From positions 1-64,000 of the forward strand of contig NZ_JBHMFC010000007.1 in the NCBI RefSeq assembly GCF_042427585.1: a DNA stretch of 64,000 bases. Reading direction: 5' to 3'. A program made the translations under genes and the position numbers. The notes below the pieces were generated by a model that saw only the letters and a program-made list of their open reading frames with translations, was not told the DNA's origin and ran no database searches. Origin of the DNA: Pseudalgibacter ostreae (GTDB lineage Bacteria; Bacteroidota; Bacteroidia; Flavobacteriales; Flavobacteriaceae). Shown here piece after piece: positions 8,686-16,261 of the stretch (its first letter is position 1; the number at the start of each line of letters is the position of its first letter).

Positions 8686-9456
8686 ATGAAAAAAAACAAC
8701 AAATTAACAGGGAAAAGTGTTCTCATTACAGCTGGTGCTCAGGGTATTGGGGAGTCTATCACAAGACATTTTATTGATAGTGGAGCCCATGTTGCCATCC
8801 ATTACTTTTCCAGTGCCGATACTGCAAACCAATTGAAGGAATACGCTACTAGCAAAGGACAAAATGCAATTGTTATAAATGGCGATTTAACAAAAGAAGC
8901 AGATGCAAATGCTGTAGTAGAAAAAACAGTAGAAGCCTTTGGGGGTCTGGACATCCTAATTAATAATGCAGGGTCTCTTGTTGCACGTAAAATGCTAAGC
9001 GAAATGGAGGCCGATTTCTGGCATAAGGTAATGGATATAAACTTAACATCCATGATGTTTGTAACGCGAGCCGCTGCTCCTTTCTTAGCGAAAAACAAGA
9101 ATAGCAGTATTGTTAATTTGGCATCACTTGCAGGACGTAAAGGCGGACATCCTGGGTCTCTGGTATATTCTACCAGTAAAGGTGCAATCCTAACCTTAAC
9201 ACGGGCGCTTTCTGAAGAATTAGGCCCTCAAGGGATTCGGGTTAATGCCGTTGCTCCAGGTCTTATTCTCGGGACTTCATTTCATAACACGCATACTACA
9301 AAAGAATCTGCTGCAGCAACAACGGCTAGTATACCCATCCAACGGGCAGGTAATGCAGACGATGTAGCGCGGGCGGTTTTATATCTGGCGTCTGAATATG
9401 ACGGCTTTATTACTGGTGCTACGCTCGATATCAATGGTGGCGTTTATAATACATAA
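8686..9456 (+). CDS. SDR-family NAD(P)-dependent oxidoreductase
   Basis: The 256-aa classical short-chain dehydrogenase has a nucleotide-binding TAGAQGIG motif (15-22), NNAG (93-96), Asn119, Ser147 and the YxxxK pair Tyr161/Lys165. The C-terminal DINGGVY end is typical of FabG-like enzymes. Length and residues are intact. In alginate PULs an SDR commonly reduces 4-deoxy-L-erythro-5-hexoseulose uronate (DEH) to KDG. Reduction of mannuronate to mannonate is an alternative that would feed the ManD-like enzyme. The substrate is inferred from context. An RbsD/FucU-type gene follows 66 bp downstream. Confidence 0.88.
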   Translation: MKKNNKLTGKSVLITAGAQGIGESITRHFIDSGAHVAIHYFSSADTANQLKEYATSKGQNAIVINGDLTKEADANAVVEKTVEAFGGLDILINNAGSLVARKMLSEMEADFWHKVMDINLTSMMFVTRAAAPFLAKNKNSSIVNLASLAGRKGGHPGSLVYSTSKGAILTLTRALSEELGPQGIRVNAVAPGLILGTSFHNTHTTKESAAATTASIPIQRAGNADDVARAVLYLASEYDGFITGATLDINGGVYNT

Positions 9457-9522
9457 CCCGCGTTAATTGATATGTAAGGGAATGCTTAATCATCTGATTT
9501 TAATCATTTAAAATATAAATGT

Positions 9523-9957
9523 ATGCTAAAAACTCCAGTAATTCACCCCACCATCATGGAGGTGCTTGCGCGCTCGGGCCATTTTGCGCAAATTGTTATT
9601 GCAGATGGTAATTTGCCCGTTGCTGCCATGGCAGGGCCTAACGCCACTACCGTACACCTTAACTTCCGGCCCGGACTACTGGACGCACTTACGGTACTTG
9701 AAGGACTATTGGAAGTTTGTCCTATTCAAGGGGCCATCGTTATGGAAAAGCCTGCCGAAGCAAACGCAGACATACATAATGCTTATAAAAAATTATTGGG
9801 AAACGTTACGTGGAACGAAATGGAACGCTGGGCTTTTTACGATAAAATTAAGGATTCTGCCACCACATTAATTATTCAGACAGGTGAACTTCGTCGATTT
9901 GCTAATTTAATTTTAACCGTTGGTGTTGTTAAAATGGTAGAAGAGGCTCATTTTTAG
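9523..9957 (+). CDS. RbsD/FucU-family sugar mutarotase/pyranase
   Basis: The 144-aa product aligns by eye with RbsD (D-ribose pyranase) and FucU (L-fucose mutarotase). It has the SGHFAQIVIADGN motif with catalytic-position His20 and Asp28, and a C-terminal TGELRRFANLILTVGV segment. Length is normal for the family. These decameric cytoplasmic enzymes interconvert sugar anomers. Neither ribose nor fucose genes lie nearby. Next to an SDR in a probable alginate PUL, it may act on a uronate or on DEH, either helping or replacing the cupin KdgF that linearises unsaturated uronates. That substrate is a hypothesis. Confidence 0.85.
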   Translation: MLKTPVIHPTIMEVLARSGHFAQIVIADGNLPVAAMAGPNATTVHLNFRPGLLDALTVLEGLLEVCPIQGAIVMEKPAEANADIHNAYKKLLGNVTWNEMERWAFYDKIKDSATTLIIQTGELRRFANLILTVGVVKMVEEAHF

Positions 9958-10364
9958 ATGTTTTAAAATTTATTTGGCTCTGAATTAAATCAGATTTCAG
10001 GTAGGAGCTTCTTACTTAAGCTAAAGCTTTTAATATCGCAAATTAGATTCTGAACAACAAAGCAAAAGCGTATCAAAACCCTTGTTGCATAGTGCCTTCG
10101 TTTTTTGAGTCTTGTGGTTTAGATCTTAATTATAAAAACAAGGATAAATCTAATCCCAAAAAAATATGACGGTCATAAAAAAGTATACTCACAAAGAAAT
10201 ATATCGTTATTGCTGTACTTTCTAATCTTAAGTTTAATAATATTTCTAATGCTATAATCTAGCTTGAGTAAACATAGAGAAACGCTTAACAAGCAATAGG
10301 TAAATGGACTTGTAGGTATATAATAATGATTAACGGTTAAAAAATTCGTTTAAAACATAAAGAA
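9958..10364. other. 407-bp intergenic region ahead of the oxidoreductase/symporter operon
   Basis: No ORF with coding character is seen. The only distinct structure is the 13-bp palindrome TATGAC-G-GTCATA at 10165-10177. No exact TAnnTTTG box and no TGGTnnACCA site was found here, so the downstream operon may be controlled differently from susCD. Confidence 0.4.
10165..10177. promoter_or_regulatory. 13-bp perfect palindrome
   Basis: TATGAC (10165-10170) and GTCATA (10172-10177) are reverse complements around a central G. The site is 188 bp upstream of the Gfo/Idh/MocA gene. It looks like a dimeric regulator half-site pair, but no other copy was noticed. Confidence 0.3.
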
Positions 10365-11504
10365 ATGGATAATAAATTAAAAGTATTAATTTCTGGATCT
10401 GGATTTGCTGGACAAGGGCATGCAGATGCATTTCGCGCTGCAGGTGTTGAGGTTGTAGGTATTGTAGGTCGAACAGAAAGTGTAGTAAAAGAAGTAGCTA
10501 CAAAAAAAACTATTCCATATTTCGGTACAGACTGGGAACAGGCTTTAAAGGATTGTCAACCGGACATTGTTTCTATAGCAACGCCTGGTGGTGCCCATTA
10601 TGAACCCATAAAACAGGCTATTGCGTTTGGATGCCATGTGTTTAGTGATAAACCATTGACAGATAGTGCCGATTCCGCAGTAGCGTTATATGAATTGGCC
10701 ATAAAGAAAAATGTAAAAACGGCATACGCATCTAGTTTTCGTTATATGCCATGTATTCAACACGCAAAACAACTGGTGGCAAATGGTGCTATAGGAGAGC
10801 CTACTGAAGTAGAATGTATATCACACTTTAATCTAGAGCGCGATATTCCTTTTGGCTGGTCGCATCGAAAAGAAGATGGCGGTGGTCGTTTAAATAACAA
10901 TTTCACGCATATGATATCGATTGTCACATCTGTAATTGGTGAAAAAATACTCTCTATAATCGGCGATGTGCGAGACGACTTGGGAAAAGCGCCCATAGTG
11001 GAAGGGGTACATAATTTTAAAACAAGAAGAGATTTTATTCCAACAAACCTAAACGATCCTAATCTTAAATGGGGAGAAAGTAATGTAGAGTGGTCTTATA
11101 CGGTACTGGCAAAACTGGAAAGTCCTATAGCATCTAAACCTGTATCGGTACTATTTAAACATGGAGGGCTAAATCCTAAATACCATGAGAATCATATCGT
11201 ATTTTATGGTACAAAAGGGGCTATCTTCATTGAAGGCCATTATGGCATGGGCCCCTTGTATGTATGGGATAAGAATAAAAACTGGCAAGGATTACCATTG
11301 CCTCAAGGCATTATGGATAATTTACCAAAAGTAGAGGGAGATACCGAGCGCAATTGGCATTACTTGGTAAGAGAATTTGTGAAAGATATTAAGGGTGAAA
11401 AAGTAGCGCCGTACCAAACTTTCAAGGAAGGTAGTTTATATCAGCAACTTATCGACTTAATTAGAAAAAATGACAAATGGACGGATGTCCGTCATTTACA
11501 ATAA
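10365..11504 (+). CDS. Gfo/Idh/MocA-family oxidoreductase
   Basis: The 379-aa product has an N-terminal Rossmann fold with GSGFAG (11-16). The family EKP motif is present as DKP (95-97) with the conserved Lys96. The segment GGGRLNNNFTH (172-182) places His182 in the usual catalytic His position. It oxidises or reduces a sugar or sugar derivative with NAD(P). The substrate is unknown; a uronate or uronate-derived sugar is likely from context. The sodium symporter gene starts 12 bp downstream, so the two are almost certainly co-transcribed. Confidence 0.88.
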   Translation: MDNKLKVLISGSGFAGQGHADAFRAAGVEVVGIVGRTESVVKEVATKKTIPYFGTDWEQALKDCQPDIVSIATPGGAHYEPIKQAIAFGCHVFSDKPLTDSADSAVALYELAIKKNVKTAYASSFRYMPCIQHAKQLVANGAIGEPTEVECISHFNLERDIPFGWSHRKEDGGGRLNNNFTHMISIVTSVIGEKILSIIGDVRDDLGKAPIVEGVHNFKTRRDFIPTNLNDPNLKWGESNVEWSYTVLAKLESPIASKPVSVLFKHGGLNPKYHENHIVFYGTKGAIFIEGHYGMGPLYVWDKNKNWQGLPLPQGIMDNLPKVEGDTERNWHYLVREFVKDIKGEKVAPYQTFKEGSLYQQLIDLIRKNDKWTDVRHLQ

Positions 11505-11516
11505 AAAAGAAAAACT

Positions 11517-13271
11517 ATGTTTTATGACTATCTTGTAATTGCGCTCTACTTTATATTAATTCTTGTAATTGGTGTTGTGTTTTCACGAATGGCCAGTAAA
11601 TCTACAAGTGACTATTTTCGAGGAGGCGGTAGAATGCTGTGGTGGATGGTTGGTTCAACAGCTTTTATGGCACAGTTTTCGGCCGTTACCTTTACTGGTG
11701 CGGCAGGTAAAGCATTCACCGATGGCTTTGCTATTGTTGCGGTGTATATTGGTAATACCTTTGCTTTCTTTTGTGGCTGGGCGTACTTTGCCCATAGGTT
11801 TAGGCAAATGAGGGTAGATACTCCCACTCAAGCGATAAGAGGGCGCTTTGGTACTCAGAATGAACAGTTTTTTTCATGGGCATTAATCATGTTTTCTTTT
11901 TTAAATGCGGGTGTTTGGTTAAATGCTCTAGGTGTTTTTACTAGCGCCGTGTTTGATGCAGATATAAGCTTAACTATTATTGCTATTGGTGTAACAGTGC
12001 TTTTTGTATCTGTGCTATCTGGGGCTTGGGGCGTTGTTGCTTCCGATTTTGTCCAAACTCTGGTGGTGGCTGTCGTTTCAATAGCTTGTGCAATAGTGGC
12101 CTTGGTAAAAGTTGGAGGTCCGGTTAATATGGTTGAAAATTTTCCAGGTGGTTTTCTCATAGGCCCCAATATGAATTATCCTTTAATATTAATAGGTACT
12201 TTCATTTTCTTTTTGCCTAAACAAATTATAACAATGATGAATCTTCATGATTCATTTAGATTCTTAAATGCAAAAGACTCTTTTAATGCCCGAAAAGCGG
12301 CTTTATTGGCCATGATTTTAATGGGCGTAGGGACGATCATTTGGTTTATTCCCCCATGGGCAGCGGCAACGTTATATCCAGATGCAGCAGCCGATTATGC
12401 CCAGCTTGGCAATAAGGCAGCAGATGCAGTATACCTTGTATTTGCACGTAATGCCATGCCTATAGGTACCATTGGGTTGCTTATGGCAGCCCTTTTTGCA
12501 GCATCTATGTCTTCTATGGACTCGGCATTAAATAAAAATGCAGGAATCTTTATTAGGAGTATCTATGAGCCTTTTTTGAAAAAGAAAAACATACAAAATA
12601 GTGATAGGAAATTATTGAGCATCAGTCAATTAGTGAGCTTTATAAGTGGGGTAGGCGTTATTTTAGCTGCATTATATTTTGCATCGCTTAAAGAACTGAG
12701 TTTATTTCAACTTATGATGTCTGTTTCTACAATGGTTCAGTTGCCTATGATGGTACCATTAGTAGTTGGAATTATTGTGAAAAAAACACCGCAATGGGCG
12801 CCCTGGGTTACTATTGTATTAGGATTTTTTGTCTCCTGGTTTGTTATGAATGTGTTTACAGCAGAAGTATGTGCTTCACTATTTGGCATCGAATCCTTAA
12901 CAGAACGTGAAACGATAGACATGGATATCATTCTAACCATTGCAGGCCATGTGTTTATTACTTCTAGTTTTTTCTGGGCTACGTCCTTATTTTACAAGGA
13001 AGCAAAAGACGAGAATAAACAGGAAACCGATCAGTTTTTCAAGAACCTCGAAACCCCATTTATTGCAGATAATCAACAGGATGAAGTAGACCGTCAGCAA
13101 AGAAAGAAATTAGGTAATATGGTAATTGTTATGAGTTCCGGTATTTTATTGATGGCTCTAATTCCAAATCCACTTTGGGGCAGAATTATGTTTGTGCTTT
13201 GCGCACTGGGTATTTCTGGTATTGGTTTTTTATTAAAGCGTAGTTCTAAAGTAAAAACAACTTCACCTTAA
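11517..13271 (+). CDS. Sodium:solute symporter (SSS family)
   Basis: The 584-aa integral membrane protein has an SSS-family N-terminus (VFSRMASKSTSDYFRGGG, residues 25-42) and about 13-14 hydrophobic segments. The SMSSMDSALNKNAGIF region (about 330-345) is typical of the sodium-binding core. A charged cytoplasmic loop near 500-540 precedes the last helices. It would carry a monosaccharide or uronate from the periplasm into the cytoplasm. It lies between the oxidoreductase and the unrecognised secreted protein with gaps of 12 and 10 bp, a tight three-gene operon. Confidence 0.92.
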   Translation: MFYDYLVIALYFILILVIGVVFSRMASKSTSDYFRGGGRMLWWMVGSTAFMAQFSAVTFTGAAGKAFTDGFAIVAVYIGNTFAFFCGWAYFAHRFRQMRVDTPTQAIRGRFGTQNEQFFSWALIMFSFLNAGVWLNALGVFTSAVFDADISLTIIAIGVTVLFVSVLSGAWGVVASDFVQTLVVAVVSIACAIVALVKVGGPVNMVENFPGGFLIGPNMNYPLILIGTFIFFLPKQIITMMNLHDSFRFLNAKDSFNARKAALLAMILMGVGTIIWFIPPWAAATLYPDAAADYAQLGNKAADAVYLVFARNAMPIGTIGLLMAALFAASMSSMDSALNKNAGIFIRSIYEPFLKKKNIQNSDRKLLSISQLVSFISGVGVILAALYFASLKELSLFQLMMSVSTMVQLPMMVPLVVGIIVKKTPQWAPWVTIVLGFFVSWFVMNVFTAEVCASLFGIESLTERETIDMDIILTIAGHVFITSSFFWATSLFYKEAKDENKQETDQFFKNLETPFIADNQQDEVDRQQRKKLGNMVIVMSSGILLMALIPNPLWGRIMFVLCALGISGIGFLLKRSSKVKTTSP

Positions 13272-13281
13272 GATTGTAATT

Positions 13282-14109
13282 ATGTGTTTTAAAAAATTAG
13301 CGATAGTCTTTCTACTTCAATTAAGTTTTAGTTTGTGTAATGGGCAGAGCGTGTTGCTTACACATGGTGTAGATACTTCTGCTGGTGACGGATTGACATA
13401 TATCATTACCACATCTTCAGCTGTTTATTATCTGGAAAAAGAAGGGGGTGGCTTGTCAAGTATGATGGATAGAGATGGGATAGACTGGATAGGGTTCCAT
13501 AATAAAAAAGGATCCGGCTGGAAAGGTGAGTATCGAGGATTTCCTAATGCGATTCATCGTCAGGACGGAAATTACTTTCATGCCATGAACGATGGAACCG
13601 AACCTTCAACCTCAGTCATAGAGATCGAGTCTCAAAATCATGTTCGTATTGTCTTTACTTCAAATAACGAACAATGGCAAGGGCAATGGGATTTTTACCC
13701 AGACCGCTGCGACTTCTCTATGATTAAAGTTAGCGCGGGTTATAAATACTGGGTACAGTATGAAGGTGTGCCTGGCGGGGAAATGGATAGCACAGATTTT
13801 TGGTACTCTTCTGCCAACACCAAAAAACACCCCATAGAAGAACCTTTTTTTGGAGATTTACCTGCTCCCGAATGGATGGCTTTCGGTGATGAAAATTCTG
13901 CACGTATGCTGTATATGCTTCATCATGAGGATGATGAACATCCTGATAATTTTGTGAGTAGACCTTATATGACGGTTTTTGGTTTTGGTAGACAAAACAA
14001 AGAAACAACAAGCAAATTCCTAAGCACTGTTCAAACATTTTCTATTGGCTTTGTAGAATCGACAGAGTACTCGGTAATTAGCCAAGCTATTAGGCGGATA
14101 CTCGACTGA
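13282..14109 (+). CDS. Unrecognised exported protein in the PUL
   Basis: The 275-aa product has a signal peptide (about 1-22, cleavage near CNGQS). I do not recognise a named family. The body is rich in aromatic and acidic residues and looks beta-sandwich-like, with GGLSSMMDRDGIDWIGF (46-62), WQGQWDFYPDRCDF (133-146) and a late acidic HHEDDEHPDN stretch (about 213-222). It is the last gene of the operon with the symporter, so a periplasmic or surface glycan-binding or glycan-cleaving role is plausible but unproved. Confidence 0.75.
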   Translation: MCFKKLAIVFLLQLSFSLCNGQSVLLTHGVDTSAGDGLTYIITTSSAVYYLEKEGGGLSSMMDRDGIDWIGFHNKKGSGWKGEYRGFPNAIHRQDGNYFHAMNDGTEPSTSVIEIESQNHVRIVFTSNNEQWQGQWDFYPDRCDFSMIKVSAGYKYWVQYEGVPGGEMDSTDFWYSSANTKKHPIEEPFFGDLPAPEWMAFGDENSARMLYMLHHEDDEHPDNFVSRPYMTVFGFGRQNKETTSKFLSTVQTFSIGFVESTEYSVISQAIRRILD

Positions 14110-14256
14110 AAACCTATAGTTAAAATAATTTAAGGAATCAAGAGGGTAAAATGAAGCCTTGTTTTTTATAATTACAATACACAGAAATATATTAACAAAA
14201 AAATAGGTTTTATTCATATAAATAAGTTTTACCTTTATATGATAATACGTATTTAA

Positions 14257-14622
14257 ATGCGGAAGCTTAATTATTTGTTTTTTACGGTCCTCCTATGTTC
14301 TTTTGTTTTGTTTTTTAACAAAGCGGAAATCGATATGGCCTTTAATACGGATAGCGATACGCTTCTAGATGCTCCAGGACATGGTTTTCAAAATGAGCAT
14401 GCTTTTAATAGTAGTGCCATTTCCATCACGAACGCCTTTCAAGTAGAACTATTGAATATTGAGGAGCCTAATGAGCTGCCTACACTACATCATTTTTTCG
14501 CAACAGCACTTTTAAAGGATTCACTTTTTGTAAGTGCCCTACAGTATTTGAAGCTGTGTAATTTTTTTGATTTAAATCTCACCATCAGGGATATTATTTT
14601 TCCTTTTCATTCTTTCTTGTAA
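14257..14622 (+). CDS. Small exported hypothetical protein
   Basis: The 121-aa ORF starts with a basic, hydrophobic N-terminus (RKLNYLFFTVLLCSFVLFF), consistent with a signal peptide or membrane anchor. No domain was recognised. The C-terminal part, with several Leu/Phe-rich helices, contains no catalytic motif. A near-consensus -7 box, TACCTTTA, lies at 14230-14237. The neighbouring gene at 14714 is also a small membrane-anchored protein of unknown role. Confidence 0.6.
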   Translation: MRKLNYLFFTVLLCSFVLFFNKAEIDMAFNTDSDTLLDAPGHGFQNEHAFNSSAISITNAFQVELLNIEEPNELPTLHHFFATALLKDSLFVSALQYLKLCNFFDLNLTIRDIIFPFHSFL

Positions 14623-14713
14623 CCTCTTGTTTTTTTTAGTGTATACATCAAACCCTAGAACTATGTTCTAGCAAGTTTTAATTTCCAGAAAAAAAATATA
14701 AAAAATATACAAG

Positions 14714-15217
14714 ATGAAAACCTCATTGATAATTATTTCTGCGCTTTTGGTTTTAAGCGTATTAGTGCCTGTTTTTTTATTTATCTACAACGGTATGAAA
14801 AACACCAATAGCACTAAAAACCAAGTAAGTAAGTTGCTTAAAAGTCATGATATTGTGTGTAAAACGAAAACTATATGGCGTAAAAACTTTATAGGTATTA
14901 GTACAGATAATAAAATGCTTATTTATATAAACCTAAACACAGAAAACCCTGTTTTGGAAACCTTGGCATTAGATGATTTAAAACAGTGTATCATACACAA
15001 AGAGAACGGCAATGGCGCTAAAAAAGTAATGAGCTTGAAGAAATTAAGTCTCGAATTTGTTTATAAATCTGCTCATAAGCCTAATAGTAGGATTACCTTT
15101 TTTAATATTGATGAAGACTTAATCGAAGACTTCGAGTTACAGCGTATTGAGAAATGGAAAGGCTTAATTGAAAGTCATATTAACCAATCTTCTATGGCCA
15201 TGAAGATGGCCTCTTAA
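14714..15217 (+). CDS. Membrane-anchored hypothetical protein
   Basis: The 167-aa product has one N-terminal transmembrane segment (about 4-24), then a soluble domain of mixed charge predicted to face the cytoplasm. No named family was recognised. Strand-rich stretches such as NKMLIYINLNTENP (about 66-79) suggest a PH-like or beta-rich fold, but this is a guess. The gene ends in a strong intrinsic terminator that overlaps the 3' end of the convergent DMT transporter gene. Confidence 0.75.
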   Translation: MKTSLIIISALLVLSVLVPVFLFIYNGMKNTNSTKNQVSKLLKSHDIVCKTKTIWRKNFIGISTDNKMLIYINLNTENPVLETLALDDLKQCIIHKENGNGAKKVMSLKKLSLEFVYKSAHKPNSRITFFNIDEDLIEDFELQRIEKWKGLIESHINQSSMAMKMAS

Positions 15218-15224
15218 ACATCCT

Positions 15225-15268
15225 AAAAGCCTTATTTCTTTACTAGAAGTAAGGCTTTTGTTTTTTTT
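15225..15268 (+). terminator. Intrinsic terminator shared by convergent genes
   Basis: AAAAGCCTTA (15225-15234) pairs with TAAGGCTTTT (15250-15259), extended inward by TTTC/GAAG. An eight-T run follows (15261-15268). It ends the plus-strand gene at 15217. The left arm also encodes the last residues of the minus-strand DMT transporter. Confidence 0.85.
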
Positions 15269-16143
15269 AAGTCAAACCTATTTTTATGAAGTAGGGGCTT
15301 GTCCAAAAATGTTATACCAATGCCGCATAACAACATCACACCGCCTAAAACCATTTGAAACGAAATGATTTCGCCTAAAAACACCCATGCCAAAATAGAT
15401 GCTAAAAGCCCTTGGCCTAGCAGACTAACAGATACTCGGGTCGCTCTCATATGCTGAGTTGCGTAACTAATAAGCAGCCATGCTAATAATTGGCATACTA
15501 GGGCTTGTACAATAAGCACTAGCCAGCCAGTTGTTGAAAAATCTGAAAAAGGTTCGTTTAAAGCAATACTTATAATGCCTAAATATATGGATGAGGCAGC
15601 TAAAACCATAAACATAAAAGAAATAACATCCATGGACTTGAGAACAAACTTGCTAAGCAACATGTATATGGCATAAAGCATACCCGAGAGTACTGCAAAA
15701 TTAAAGCCTAAATCGAAATCTAAGTTTCTAAATATAGAAAAGCCCACCAATACTACCATTCCAAAAACGGCTATACACGTACCAATCCAAAAATTGGTCC
15801 TGGGTTTATCTTTTAAAAAGAATAAAGCCATAAAGCCCAACCAAACCGGTGATAAGTTGGTAAGTAAAGAGGCCTGTGTAGCTGTAGACTCTTGTATAGC
15901 GATATTCCATACAGCAACATCACTTCCAAAAATAACGCCGCACAATGCGGCTAAAAGGCCTATTTTAATTCCAGGCCATTTAAATGTTTTGGTTATCAAA
16001 ACATACGGAAGCAATGCTATAAATGAAAACATCATGCGATAAAATGCAGAAATAAGACCAGAAGTTAAATTTAGCTTAACTAAAATAGGGAATACAGAAA
16101 TACAAATAACTCCGATAAAGAGTGCTAATCTTGCCTTTTTCAT
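15232..16143 (-). CDS. EamA/DMT-superfamily transporter
   Basis: The 303-aa product has ten predicted hydrophobic helices in two EamA repeats (about 5-135 and 150-280). Signature segments include SAFYRMMFSFIALLPYVL (about 33-50) and, in repeat two, ATRVSVSLLGQGLLASILAWVFLGE (about 233-257). It is an inner-membrane metabolite exporter or importer of unknown substrate. It stands alone, convergent with the preceding gene and divergent in spacing from Tex. Confidence 0.88.
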   Translation of the reverse strand: MKKARLALFIGVICISVFPILVKLNLTSGLISAFYRMMFSFIALLPYVLITKTFKWPGIKIGLLAALCGVIFGSDVAVWNIAIQESTATQASLLTNLSPVWLGFMALFFLKDKPRTNFWIGTCIAVFGMVVLVGFSIFRNLDFDLGFNFAVLSGMLYAIYMLLSKFVLKSMDVISFMFMVLAASSIYLGIISIALNEPFSDFSTTGWLVLIVQALVCQLLAWLLISYATQHMRATRVSVSLLGQGLLASILAWVFLGEIISFQMVLGGVMLLCGIGITFLDKPLLHKNRFDLKKTKALLLVKK

Positions 16144-16261
16144 GACATTTTAAAAATGATTTTTTAATATTTTGCAAAAGTAATCCTAATACAGCTTTCA
16201 AAGCTGTTAAATTTTAATTTTTAACACAACATTAGGCTCTGAATAAGAGTGTTTTATGATT

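Noticed and set aside
11855..12169. Minus-strand 104-aa frame inside the sodium symporter gene
   Set aside because: Antisense shadow of membrane-helix codons; no start context and no motif.
16190..16210. ACAGCTTT-C-AAAGCTGT palindrome as terminator of tex
   Set aside because: Loop of one base and no T tract on the minus strand; it may be an operator, but nothing else supports it.
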